From positions 1 through 18,057 of the forward strand of contig CAMTDY010000040.1 in assembly GCA_947070915.1 (NCBI GenBank): a stretch of DNA of 18,057 bases, in the 5' to 3' direction. Below, piece after piece: positions 4,900-14,400 of the stretch. This stretch comes from an uncultured Roseburia sp. (GTDB lineage: Bacteria; Bacillota; Clostridia; Lachnospirales; Lachnospiraceae). The position numbers were made by a program, and so were the translations under genes. Under the pieces are notes generated by a model, which was not told the DNA's origin, ran no database searches, and saw only the letters and a program-made list of their open reading frames with translations. Position 1 is the stretch's first letter. Every line of letters starts with the position of its first letter.

Positions 4900-7349
4900 A
4901 TGAAGTTTTGAACATAAATTTTCCCCGACTTTACGGCAATCTTAACGGTATCGCCGATCTTTACCGCTCCGTTGACCAGCTCCTGCGCCAGGGCGTCCTC
5001 GATCTGGTTCTGGATGGCGCGGCGCAGTGGTCTCGCTCCGTAGTCTTTATCAAATCCTTTCTCTGCCACAAACTCTACAACAGATTTGCCATAACGGACC
5101 GTGAGATCCATCTGCTCCTTCGCCCGGAGACGGAAACTCTCCAGCATATGGGAAGCAATATCGGATATATGTTCCCTGGTAAGGGCATGAAATACGATAA
5201 TCTCATCAATACGGTTAATAAATTCTGGCTTGAAAAGGTGCTTCACCTCTTCCATAACTCCCTCTTTCATCCGCTTGTGATCCTGCTCTGCGTCTTCACT
5301 GGAGAGAAAACCAAGGGTTTTCGGGGAAATGATCCGGTTCGCCCCGGCATTGGAGGTCATGATGATGATGGTATTCTTAAAATCCACCCGGCGCCCCTGG
5401 GAATCTGTCAAATGACCGTCTTCCAAGATCTGCAGCAGCATATTGAACACATCCGGGTGCGCCTTCTCGATCTCATCAAACAACAGCACGGAATAGGGTT
5501 TCTGGCGCACCTTTTCACTGAGCTGCCCCCCCTCTTCATAGCCCACATAGCCCGGAGGAGAACCTACCATCTTGGAGACACTCTGCTTTTCCATATACTC
5601 CGACATGTCAATGCGTATCATATCTTTTTCTGAGCCAAATACCGCCTCCGCCAGCGCCTTGGAAAGCTCGGTTTTTCCCACTCCCGTAGGTCCCAGGAAC
5701 AGAAAACTGCCGATGGGGCGTCCGGGGTCTTTTAAGCCAACCCTCCCCCGGCGCACAGCGCGGGAAACGGCCTCCACTGCCTCATTTTGTCCTACCACCC
5801 GCTCATGCAGAATGGTCTCCATTTTCTGCAGACGCTTTGTCTCATCCTTTGCCAGACGGCTCACCGGGATCTTCGTCCACGCCGAAACGGCCTCGGCGAT
5901 CTGCTGTGCCGAAAGTACCTGTTCTTTCTTCTGTTTTTTCTGCCACTTCTTTAACTCTTTATCCAGCTCTTCCCTGGTGTTTTGCTCTTCCGCATGGATC
6001 TGTAGTACCAGATCCATATCTCCCTTGATCAGAGCCTTTTCCTTGGATTGCTCCAGGTCCCGGATCTTATCCTCCAGCCCTGCCGACACCTGCCCCTTTT
6101 TCACCGCCTGGGCCAGCCGCAGCTTCGCCGCCGCCTCATCCATCAGATCGATGGCCTTATCCGGCAGGTAGCGGTCATTGATATAGCGGTCGGATAATTT
6201 AGCCGCCGCTTCCAGCGCCTCATCACTGATCTTGATCCGGTGAAAGCTCTCATAACGCTCTCTGAGCCCCCGAAGCATACCGATGGTCTGTACCACCGTC
6301 GGCTCTTCGATCACCACTGGCTGGAACCGGCGTTCCAGCGCCGCATCTTTTTCAATCCTTTTGCGGTATTCCTCCCTGGTTGTGGCGCCGATCACCTGGA
6401 TCTCTCCTCTGGAAAGTGCCGGCTTCAAAATATTGGAGGCGTCAATCGCCCCCTCTGCTCCTCCCGCACCGATCACGGTGTGAAGTTCATCGATGAATAA
6501 TATAATATTTCCTGCGGTAACAGCTTCCTTTACAGCACGCTTGATCCTGTCCTCAAATTCCCCCCGGTATTTGGATCCTGCCACCATGCCCGACAGATCC
6601 AGGGAAAAAATGCGTTTCCCCGCCATGGTCTCTGGCACAGAATTCTCGGCGATGCGGATCGCCAGCCCTTCTGCGATGGCAGTCTTCCCCACTCCCGGCT
6701 CTCCCACCATACAGGGATTGTTCTTTGTCCTCCGGCTCAGGATCTCGATCACAGCTGCGATCTCCTCCTCCCGGTTATATACAGGATCCAGATGCCCTTC
6801 CCTGGCATATTCCACCAGATCCCTGGCATACTGGTCCAGCATCGGCGTCTCTGACTTTCCCTTTTTTCCGGTGTTCCGGTTCCCTGATAGCTCAGCTTTG
6901 GCCGCGTTCAGATCCGCTCCCATGGTCAGGACTACATCCACAAACATTTTCTGGATATTGGCTTCCAGGGCTCGTAATACCATGAGACCGCCGGTATCCC
7001 TGGTCTTCAACATCGCCAGAAAAATATGTTCCGTTCCGATACTGGAATCCTCATTTCTTTCTGCGATCTGCTCAGCAGACAGAATGATCTCTTCAAACCG
7101 GGGTGTGACATCGCAGTCCTTGCGTTTCACCTTTTCCGGCGCCGCACCGCCGGTCATATCCTCCAGGATCATCTCGATATCCTGCCGGATCACCCCATTT
7201 TCCTTTAGTATTCTGGATGCTGTGCCGCTCACCGCACTGAGGCCATAGAGAAGGTGTTCCGTTCCAATGGCGGTGGTTCCCAGTTTGGCCGCAATCTCCC
7301 CTGCTTTCGTCAGAGCTCTTTCCGCACTTGCTGTAAAATCTCTCTTCAC
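4890..7349 (-). CDS. clpC: ATP-dependent Clp protease ATP-binding subunit ClpC
   Basis: ClpC is a hexameric AAA+ unfoldase that feeds proteins to ClpP or disaggregates them. The 819-residue product has the complete class I layout: two Clp N repeats (about 1-145, with GTEHLLYGL and GTEHIFLAML), AAA-1 with Walker A GEPGVGKT (216-223) and Walker B IILFIDELH (282-290), a short coiled M domain (about 410-475), AAA-2 with Walker A GPTGVGKT (553-560) and Walker B VLLFDEIEK (621-629), and a C-terminal D2-small domain. LGF at 679-681 fits the ClpP-docking loop. The start is GTG at 7349 with GGAG about 10 nt upstream; an ATG at 7365 is in another frame. It ends the long gene block. There is no ctsR, mcsA or mcsB beside it and I saw no clear CtsR-type box, so its control may differ from the Bacillus model. 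Confidence 0.96.
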   Translation of the reverse strand: MKRDFTASAERALTKAGEIAAKLGTTAIGTEHLLYGLSAVSGTASRILKENGVIRQDIEMILEDMTGGAAPEKVKRKDCDVTPRFEEIILSAEQIAERNEDSSIGTEHIFLAMLKTRDTGGLMVLRALEANIQKMFVDVVLTMGADLNAAKAELSGNRNTGKKGKSETPMLDQYARDLVEYAREGHLDPVYNREEEIAAVIEILSRRTKNNPCMVGEPGVGKTAIAEGLAIRIAENSVPETMAGKRIFSLDLSGMVAGSKYRGEFEDRIKRAVKEAVTAGNIILFIDELHTVIGAGGAEGAIDASNILKPALSRGEIQVIGATTREEYRKRIEKDAALERRFQPVVIEEPTVVQTIGMLRGLRERYESFHRIKISDEALEAAAKLSDRYINDRYLPDKAIDLMDEAAAKLRLAQAVKKGQVSAGLEDKIRDLEQSKEKALIKGDMDLVLQIHAEEQNTREELDKELKKWQKKQKKEQVLSAQQIAEAVSAWTKIPVSRLAKDETKRLQKMETILHERVVGQNEAVEAVSRAVRRGRVGLKDPGRPIGSFLFLGPTGVGKTELSKALAEAVFGSEKDMIRIDMSEYMEKQSVSKMVGSPPGYVGYEEGGQLSEKVRQKPYSVLLFDEIEKAHPDVFNMLLQILEDGHLTDSQGRRVDFKNTIIIMTSNAGANRIISPKTLGFLSSEDAEQDHKRMKEGVMEEVKHLFKPEFINRIDEIIVFHALTREHISDIASHMLESFRLRAKEQMDLTVRYGKSVVEFVAEKGFDKDYGARPLRRAIQNQIEDALAQELVNGAVKIGDTVKIAVKSGKIYVQNFIKK

Positions 7350-7373
7350 TGTCTCTACTCTCCATTTCTTTTA

Positions 7374-8669
7374 TCAGAAATCCATATCATCCAATACCCT
7401 TTTTCCCCTGCCAAGCTTTCTTCTCAAAACCATATTCAGAATCACGATCAGCAGAATAAGTATGATCACAGCCATACTGACCAGCGCCGCATATAGCCAG
7501 GCTCCTGTCTTCGGCATGAATTCCTTTTCCTGGGCAACGTTTCCGCCCTTATTGACCTTCTGGGTCATCGTCCCGGTATAGCGCTGAACCGTCCGTTCCA
7601 TCCGGTCATACTGGTAAAGCACCGGCTCTGTACCCGCCCCCTTCAGATACATTAAAAGATAATTATTGTCCAGGTCATTTTCCATCGTATAGGCGGTGAC
7701 ATTTTTCCCCTCCAGATCCACAGAGGTTTTGACATAACCAGAGGGAAGGATGGAGTCATCTTTCACATCCACCACCTGGAACTGATACTGGTTCTGGATA
7801 TAGATCGATCCTTCTTTCTCATATACAGAAAAATTGATATCGGATTTTCCTTTTTCCTGCTGCTCCCGGACTCTGGTCTCCGCTTCGCTCTCTTTGATCA
7901 CTTTGAGCTTGTACACCCGCTTGTCCCCGGATTCTGCTGTCACAACGATCCTGACATCGTTCTCTCCCAGCAGCAGTTCTTCATTATTTTTAATTCTGAC
8001 GGCGGCTTTGTTATTTGCCGCAACATAATTAAAATACAATAAATTCGTGTCACAGTCAACCTTTACTGTGTATTCCAGCACGTTCGTATCAAATTTCGGC
8101 GTCATGGAAAGACAGTCGAGGCGGAGGGATTTCAATTTGTTGTTTGTACTCAGAGAAGGCGTCCCGGTAGATGCCGGAGCCGGCGTCGCTGATACCGGGT
8201 CTGTCGTTCCCCCACCGACCTCTGGCTCTGTCACCGTCAGGGTGACACGGTTTGCGGAGACAGAAAAAGAATCACCCTCCAGATTTTTCACAGCCATCTT
8301 CTTTCCCATCTCAATGGCTCCTGTTCCCGCCTTTAACGCCTTAAAGCGAAGGGAGTAGGTACGCTTTTTCACCTCATCCCCATTTCCGGTGGAAGAGATC
8401 TGAAGAATGCCATCTCCTCCGCTCACTTTATTACCGCCGCTGACAAATTCCATGATGGAGGCATCATAAAGAACCTTCATCTCCACATCGCTGAAAACTT
8501 CAGAAGAAGTCACACGGCATACCACCGTAAATTCACTTCCTGCCGAAAGAGCAGGAGTACCCGTAGTAAACTCTACTATGGCACTCGCTGCCTGCACCTC
8601 GCCAGGTATCAGGAACAGTCCCAGAACTGACACAATCAGCATAATGCCATATAAAATTCTTCTTTTCAT
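7374..8669 (-). CDS. Secreted, membrane-anchored cohesin-like and cadherin-like beta-sandwich protein
   Basis: The 431-residue protein begins with a signal peptide (MKRR, hydrophobic 5-21, likely cleavage after VQAA near 28). Residues about 30-146 resemble a cohesin-type beta domain (VEFTTGTPALSAGSEFTV, then DVEMKVLYD and LRFKALKAGTG). After a Gly/Thr/Pro-rich linker (150-172), residues about 177-260 match the cadherin-like beta-sandwich domain (LKSLRL, DTNVLEYTVKV, GENDVRIVVTAESGDKRVY). A further region of unknown type (about 275-370) precedes a membrane helix at 391-415 and a basic cytoplasmic tail. The C-terminal anchor leaves the domains outside the cell. The ATG at 8669 has GAGG 6 nt upstream. 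The gene starts 17 nt after the glucosaminidase stop, which suggests a joint role at the cell wall. It is not a sortase substrate: no LPxTG is present. Confidence 0.87.
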   Translation of the reverse strand: MKRRILYGIMLIVSVLGLFLIPGEVQAASAIVEFTTGTPALSAGSEFTVVCRVTSSEVFSDVEMKVLYDASIMEFVSGGNKVSGGDGILQISSTGNGDEVKKRTYSLRFKALKAGTGAIEMGKKMAVKNLEGDSFSVSANRVTLTVTEPEVGGGTTDPVSATPAPASTGTPSLSTNNKLKSLRLDCLSMTPKFDTNVLEYTVKVDCDTNLLYFNYVAANNKAAVRIKNNEELLLGENDVRIVVTAESGDKRVYKLKVIKESEAETRVREQQEKGKSDINFSVYEKEGSIYIQNQYQFQVVDVKDDSILPSGYVKTSVDLEGKNVTAYTMENDLDNNYLLMYLKGAGTEPVLYQYDRMERTVQRYTGTMTQKVNKGGNVAQEKEFMPKTGAWLYAALVSMAVIILILLIVILNMVLRRKLGRGKRVLDDMDF

Positions 8670-8686
8670 AAATTACCTCTTACTAT

Positions 8687-10612
8687 TTATTGTGGTACCG
8701 GACAGTTTGCTGCCGGCATATTTTCATATACAGGGATTGAAAATACCAGTGGTACCGAATCCAGCATACCGTTATAGGCATTTTTTGTCTTCAGCGCCTC
8801 GGAGTTCGCTGCCTCCACATTCGTCATATACTGATGATTGTAAGTATTGTTCGGCGTCACATTAAATTTCTGTAAATACCCGGTATTCTGCCCCCGGTTG
8901 ATATAGTTGCTTCCAATATACATCGCCCCTCCCACGATGGAACGGTAGCGGTTGTTCCATGGACGGAGAAATGTAGTCCCGGAGCTCGCCCATTTCAGGC
9001 CGTTTAACACCGGAGCCGCCCCGCTGTATGCGCCAATATTGTAAAAGTTAAAGATCCCTGGATAGCTCTCGGTAGTTCCCGTCACCGCCGTGCTGGTAGA
9101 TGCGGGCCCCGTCACCACTTCCTGCTTGCTGCGGGAAGCAAGATGATATGGACTCACACCGGACTCTTTTGCCGCCTGCAGAAAAGCATCGGTATAGCTG
9201 ATCTCCTTTTCTGTCCCAGTGACGTCATCCACATAACGAAACGTGGTATTGGAAAATGGTGTGTTCATAAGGATCTGGCTGATCCCATCCTTTGTCTGAT
9301 ACTGGGACTGGTATTCCAGCTGCTCAAACTGAAAGATTCCCTGGGTGGTCAGAAAATTGCGGGGATCCATATAATAGCTTACCGCCTCTTTGGATGCCGC
9401 CACCCATGTACTTCCGTCAAATACTTTCCATTTACCTGTAGCCGGATCATAAGCCCCCTCCTCCATGGATTTCCATGCCGCTGACTTGGAATTGGAGATC
9501 AGGCTTACCCCAAGCTTCGATTCTGCCGCCACCGCCGTATTCCAGTCAAGCCCGGTCTTATACGCTGTGAACTGCCAGTAAGGATAGGCAGCGTGAAGCT
9601 TGCGCAGGGAATCCTTGTAAGAATCCGGAAATCCCTGTCTCGTCATCTCTTCCTCAAACTGTTTCTCACTCAGCACGGTGACCGCAACCCGTTTCTGCAC
9701 CCTGGTCTTTGCCAGCTTGACATATTTCGCCTGCACATAGCCATAATAGGTCTTTCCATAATAGTCAAAAGAGATACGGTACCACAGTTTTTTCTTCACA
9801 GTCCTTACTTTGAGAATCTGGATATACTGTTTTTTAGCCAGGACCATGATCCGGCCGTTTACCTTATAGTAAGGATTGGAATTCCCCGGTTTTTTTCTCA
9901 CCCGAAGCGCTGTTTTTACTCCGGTGACGACACCTCCTGCCGCTTTTTTCAAAACTGGTTTCAGGTCTGTGCTTTTTATGTATCCCTTTCTCGTTTTTTT
10001 GTTGTACTTAAAACTGATCTTGAACCACTTTGTGCTGCCTTTGGTTTTCTCTGCTATTATTTTTACACTTTTATTCTTTTTTAAAACAACATTTTTCTTA
10101 TTTACCTTCATCGGTTTTCCCGATGTACTCCTGGAAATTGTCCGGGTTTTCTTCAGTTTTGCCGGTACACTGATCTTTTTGTAGGTGGTTTGCGTCCGGT
10201 AAACTGTTACTTTTGCCGGCTGTGGAGCCGGTGCCGCTGTAGGCGCAGGTGTCGGAGCCGGTGTTGGTACTGTGGTCGCAGCAGACGGGGATGTGGATGG
10301 AGCCGGTGCCGCTGTAAAGGAAATGTATTTTCCCGCCACAAATCCCTCCTGTCCGTTGTAAGTGATCTTATACCATGCCCCGTTCCCATCGGAGCCGGCT
10401 GCCGTATCCAGTACCGTAACCTGGCTGCCATTGGGGATCACCGTCAACACGGCTGTTCCCGTTCCCACACCCGCCCGCATATTCAGCGGATCTCCTTTCT
10501 CTGTCACTACGACTGCCGTCTGGTCCGCATATGCCTGACCGCCTGCCTGCCAGAACATAATTCCGCAGAACAGCATACAGATCATCATTCCTACTATCCA
10601 TTTACCCTTCAT
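8687..10612 (-). CDS. Secreted SH3-domain cell-wall glucosaminidase
   Basis: This 641-residue exported protein probably cuts the glycan chain of peptidoglycan as an N-acetylglucosaminidase. It has a signal peptide (hydrophobic 6-22, likely cleavage after AYA at 27-29), then an SH3b domain (31-99, with LNMRAGVGTGTAVL), a Pro/Ala/Thr linker (101-134), and a very basic stretch with two more SH3b-like repeats (about 160-218 and 230-302, each with W-aromatic-x-I and GYI/GYV). The C-terminal catalytic region shows FLQAAKESGVSPYHLASR (477-494) followed by KQEV, where E498 fits the catalytic glutamate of the glucosaminidase fold, and GIFNFYNIGA (519-528). The basic repeats probably bind wall polymers. 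The ATG at 10612 has AAAGGA about 11 nt upstream, rather far. It sits directly before a membrane-anchored beta-domain protein. Confidence 0.9.
   Translation of the reverse strand: MKGKWIVGMMICMLFCGIMFWQAGGQAYADQTAVVVTEKGDPLNMRAGVGTGTAVLTVIPNGSQVTVLDTAAGSDGNGAWYKITYNGQEGFVAGKYISFTAAPAPSTSPSAATTVPTPAPTPAPTAAPAPQPAKVTVYRTQTTYKKISVPAKLKKTRTISRSTSGKPMKVNKKNVVLKKNKSVKIIAEKTKGSTKWFKISFKYNKKTRKGYIKSTDLKPVLKKAAGGVVTGVKTALRVRKKPGNSNPYYKVNGRIMVLAKKQYIQILKVRTVKKKLWYRISFDYYGKTYYGYVQAKYVKLAKTRVQKRVAVTVLSEKQFEEEMTRQGFPDSYKDSLRKLHAAYPYWQFTAYKTGLDWNTAVAAESKLGVSLISNSKSAAWKSMEEGAYDPATGKWKVFDGSTWVAASKEAVSYYMDPRNFLTTQGIFQFEQLEYQSQYQTKDGISQILMNTPFSNTTFRYVDDVTGTEKEISYTDAFLQAAKESGVSPYHLASRSKQEVVTGPASTSTAVTGTTESYPGIFNFYNIGAYSGAAPVLNGLKWASSGTTFLRPWNNRYRSIVGGAMYIGSNYINRGQNTGYLQKFNVTPNNTYNHQYMTNVEAANSEALKTKNAYNGMLDSVPLVFSIPVYENMPAANCPVPQ
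10223..10316 (-). repeat. Pro/Ala/Thr linker-coding repeat in the glucosaminidase gene
   Basis: A 19-bp direct repeat (tggagccggtgccgctgta) stands at 10223-10241 and 10298-10316, with similar diverged units between. It encodes the PTPAPTPAPT-like linker between the first SH3b domain and the basic repeats, and may vary in length by slippage. Confidence 0.6.
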
Positions 10613-10644
10613 ATTTATCGCATTCCTTTCTTTACTAAATACAA

Positions 10645-11394
10645 CTAATTTCCGTTGCAGGGTTGTGCTATAAAATAAATTCTCTCATCTTTGGCGCCTG
10701 GCGGCGCTTCCATATCCTCTCCAAAACAATCCCGGAGTTCAAAGCCTGCCCCTCTGAGCATCTCCCTGATCTTTTCCGGAGAATATGCCCTCTGCCGGTG
10801 GCACTCATCCCACCGCTCATACTTCCCGCTTCCGGGCTCTCTCATAAACATCGTCAGCATGTATTCATTGATCTTCGTCTCAGGATCGTATGCATTGTCC
10901 CAGAACACCGTATAGTCTTCCTCGTCCTCCACCCGGATCTCATTTCCAAGGATCTCCTCAAAACAATATTCCGTTTTCATATCAAACACAAAGATCCCAT
11001 CCTCTGGCAGGACCGCCCTGACGCAGCCAAAAAGCCCCTGGAGCTCATCCTCCTCCAAAAGATAATTGATGGAGTCACATATACATAGTACCACATCTGC
11101 CGGCTTATGCAACGAAAAATCTGTCATATCCTGATTTATATATAAAATATCCTGGCCATCCTTTTTCTTTTCTGCCGCCAGAGCCAGCATATCCGGGGAG
11201 AGGTCAATACCGGTGACCTCAAAACCAGCATCGGCAAAACGCCCCGCCATCTCGCCGGTGCCGCAGCCCAGTTCACACAGATGTCCACTGGTCTTCCCCC
11301 TGCGTTCCAGATAGGCAGTCAGTCTTTGAAACCATATATCATAGGGTGTTTCTGACATCATGCGGTCATAAACATCAGCAAATCTATCATACAT
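10645..11394 (-). CDS. Class I SAM-dependent methyltransferase
   Basis: The 249-residue protein has a Rossmann-fold methyltransferase domain: N-terminal MYDRFADVYDRMM, motif I LCELGCGTG (39-47), the acidic end of strand 2 in VTGIDLSPDML (D64), and motif IV VLCICDSINYL. A C-terminal beta insert around 160-215 gives it the look of the YqeM-like family. The substrate cannot be read from the sequence. I chose ATG at 11394 because AGAGGAG ends 6 nt upstream and MYDRFADVYD is the usual family start. An in-frame GTG at 11442, overlapping the addA stop as GTGA, would add 16 residues but its ribosome site is too close. It follows addA and precedes the glucosaminidase; no functional tie is evident. Confidence 0.88.
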   Translation of the reverse strand: MYDRFADVYDRMMSETPYDIWFQRLTAYLERRGKTSGHLCELGCGTGEMAGRFADAGFEVTGIDLSPDMLALAAEKKKDGQDILYINQDMTDFSLHKPADVVLCICDSINYLLEEDELQGLFGCVRAVLPEDGIFVFDMKTEYCFEEILGNEIRVEDEEDYTVFWDNAYDPETKINEYMLTMFMREPGSGKYERWDECHRQRAYSPEKIREMLRGAGFELRDCFGEDMEAPPGAKDERIYFIAQPCNGN

Positions 11395-11400
11395 CTCTAT

Positions 11401-11409
11401 CTCCTCTCT
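11401..11409 (-). promoter_or_regulatory. Ribosome binding site that decides the methyltransferase start
   Basis: AGAGAGGAG on the minus strand ends 6 nt before the ATG at 11394 and favours it over the upstream GTG at 11442. Confidence 0.65.
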
Positions 11410-11438
11410 TAGCTCGATGGCGCTAATCTGGCGGCGGT

Positions 11439-14400
11439 TCACTTCACCTCAATCTCTTTGTCCAGTGAAAAAGAATACAATACCTTTCTCACCACCTGCT
11501 TTCCCAGGATCCCCTCCAGGGCGCGGGCATAGAGTTCCATCTGCTTCCCATAGCGCTCCACAAGAATACTTTCCTGGCCCGGCTCCAGATGGTCCGTCTT
11601 GTAATCCATCAGTACAATACCTTCTTCTGTCTCATAGAAGCCGTCAATGATCCCCTGCACCAGAACCCTCTCCCTGTCCGCCGCCTCCGGCACAACCTCT
11701 GCCGCCGGGATCATCGTCACAAAAGGCTGCTCCCTGTAAAGCCTGCCCTCCGACTGCGCCTTCTGCATCTGGCTGCCAAGGGAGGAATCCAGAAATTTCA
11801 TAAGCTTATAATTCCGGATATATTTCAAATCCTCCGCCTTCACTCTTCCGGATTCTGCCAGGTCCTCCAGTGCTCCTTCCAGATCCTGTTCTGTCCGGAC
11901 AGTGGAAAAACAAAGCCCCGCCATCACCTGATGCCACACCGTACCATAACCTGCTCCTGCCAGTGCCTGGTCTTCTTCGGTATCTTCCCTGGCAAATGAC
12001 GGCACCGGAGACTGGTTCTCCAGCGCTTCCTCAGACAGAATGGTAAATCCTTCTTCTGTATGCTCTTCCATGGAACGTTTTTTCAGCTCCGAGACAGACA
12101 GTTTAGTCGGAATCTCCAGCTCCTCCTGTGCCTGATGTTCATCCATGAAAGAAAGCATTTCATGTATTGTCTTATCATAGGTGATATTTGTGTCAAAATT
12201 ATTCAGCATCACCTCATCCACCATGACATCTGCCTGGCGCTGGATCTCCGCCTGTTCCAGCTCTTCCGGCTCCAGCCATCTCACCCGGAACCCGTCATTG
12301 CCCTGGACCGCCGGCAGCACCCAGTCAAAATAGCTTTTGGCGCGGATCAGCTGAAAATATCCGGCCCCCACGGGGCACTTATCCCGGCGGGTACAGCCTG
12401 TCAGCACAAGCTTTTCTTTGGCACGGGTCATCGCCACATAGAGCACCCGTAGCTCCTCTCCCAGATCTTCCAGCAGATTCATCCTCGCCAGGGAGCGGGT
12501 AAAAGTATGGCTGACAGAGATTCCCAGGTCATTGTCCACCACTGGTGCCGCTATGCCTGCTTCCGGGTGCACCACCAGAAAGGAACGGGAGCGGGCTCCG
12601 GTGATGCTCCTTCCCATCCCCGCCAGGATACACACTGGAAACTCCAGTCCCTTGCTTTTGTGGATCGTCATGATCCGCACCACGTCCTCCCTGTCCCCGG
12701 AGAGGTTTGCCTCTCCCAGATCTTCCTCCCGCTTTTTGATGCCGCTGATATATCTGACAAACTGGTGCAGCCCCTTATAGGAAGTGCTGTCAAATTCCCT
12801 AGCCACCTCTGTCAGAAGTTCCAGGTTTGCCTTGCGCTGAAGCCCGTTGCTCATGGCAGACATCATATAATCCAGTTTCGTACAGTTGTAAATATCCTGG
12901 ATCATATCCGCTACTGTGGCATAGGTCATTTTCTCCCGGAAACGCTCCAGCAGTTCCAGAAACTGTCTGGTCTTTTCCCGAAGTTCTCCCCCTTCCTCCT
13001 GGCTGTCCACATAATGAAGAAGGGAGTCATAAAAATCTATTTTCTTGTCTTTTCCCCGCAGCTGCGCCAGATCATCGTCGCTAAACCCAAACACCGGACT
13101 TCGGAGCACTGCCGCCAGGGGGATATCCTGCCTCGGATTGTCAATGATCTGGAACAGGCTCACCATCAGGGAAATCTCCCTGGTTTCAAAAAATCCACTG
13201 GTATTTTCCATGTGCACCGGGATCCCCTCTGCCGCCAGTGCATCGTAGATCTGCTGGCCGATGGCCTTGGTGCTTCTCGCCAGGACCACGATATCTCCAT
13301 AACCGCAGGGGCGGTACCCATCTCTCCCCTGTACATATAGCGGATTTTCCTCTCCGGTATACTCCCGGATCAGCTCTGCGATCAGTTTCCCCTCATAACT
13401 TCCATCGTCTTTTCCATCGATGGCAAGTACATCCACGCTCTCTGCCAGACGATTTTCACTCTCCGGAAAATCCGCTCCCAGCCTCAGTCTGGCATCATCA
13501 TCGTAGGCCACCCCTCCCAGCTTCGGCTGCATGATCCGTTCAAATATATCATTGGTCCCCTGGAGAACCACATCCCGGCTTCGGAAATTCCGGCTCAGAC
13601 AGACGAGACGGTCCCTCTCTCCCTCTTCGGTGGAATACCGGTGGAGTTTCTCCAGAAACAAATCCGGGCACGCCATACGGAACCGGTAGATACTCTGCTT
13701 GATGTCTCCCACCATAAACAGATTATCCCCGGAAGCGACACTCCCCAGAAGCATATCCTGGACCCGGTTGCTGTCCTGATACTCATCGATCATGATCTCC
13801 GCAAACTGCCCGGACAATTCTTCCGCGGCCTCTGTGGGCTTCACGGTTCCATCCTCGTCCTCTTCCAAAAGAATCTCCATAGCCATCTGCTCCAGGTCAT
13901 TAAAATCTGCCAGGGATTTTTCCGCCTTTTTCGCCCGGTACCGCTCCATAAATTCTCCCGTGAGATGCAAAAAAGCACAGACCGTCCCCCGGATCTGCCG
14001 CAGCTGCTCCAGCTGTTCCTCCAAAGAGCTGTCAAAAATCTCTGTTTTCAATGACTTTACCACATCTTTCACGGCATTTCGGAGCCCCTTTACCGCCTCC
14101 TTTAGTTCTTCTTCACAATCCGGCTGTCTTTTCCCCGGCAGCCTTCCGAATGTGATTCCCTGTACCCATCTGCCCAACTGCTCTATCTCTGCCTCTTCCG
14201 GCAGCCCCTCAAACTGTCCGGCTTCCTTCACCAGAAAATCCCGGTATGCCGCCGGTCCCCGCGGCGCATCACACAGCGACAGCATGGTATCGTATTCTTC
14301 CCGGATCCCCTCCAGTACATTTCTTACATATTCCGTATTTCTCCGGATGAACTCGGATCCTTTCAGCTCCTCCACCGTATCCATCCCCACAAAGTCTTCC

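Noticed and set aside
4878..5633. Plus-strand ORF of 251 codons opposite clpC
   Set aside because: It is antisense to a clearly conserved gene, has no recognisable domain and is rich in composition typical of shadow frames.
6493..7248. Plus-strand ORF of 251 codons opposite the clpC N-terminal half
   Set aside because: It is Ser/Arg/Pro-rich as expected for an antisense shadow, with no family features.
7093..7365. ORF starting at ATG 7365 just upstream of clpC
   Set aside because: It is out of frame with the ClpC N-terminal domain and simply shares its ribosome-site region.
11395..11442. Longer methyltransferase start at GTG 11442 overlapping the addA stop
   Set aside because: The GTGA overlap is attractive, but the ribosome site is too close, the added residues do not look like the family, and the ATG at 11394 has a strong site.
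12507..13340. Plus-strand ORF of 277 codons opposite addA
   Set aside because: It mirrors conserved AddA codons and has no plausible domain or ribosome site.
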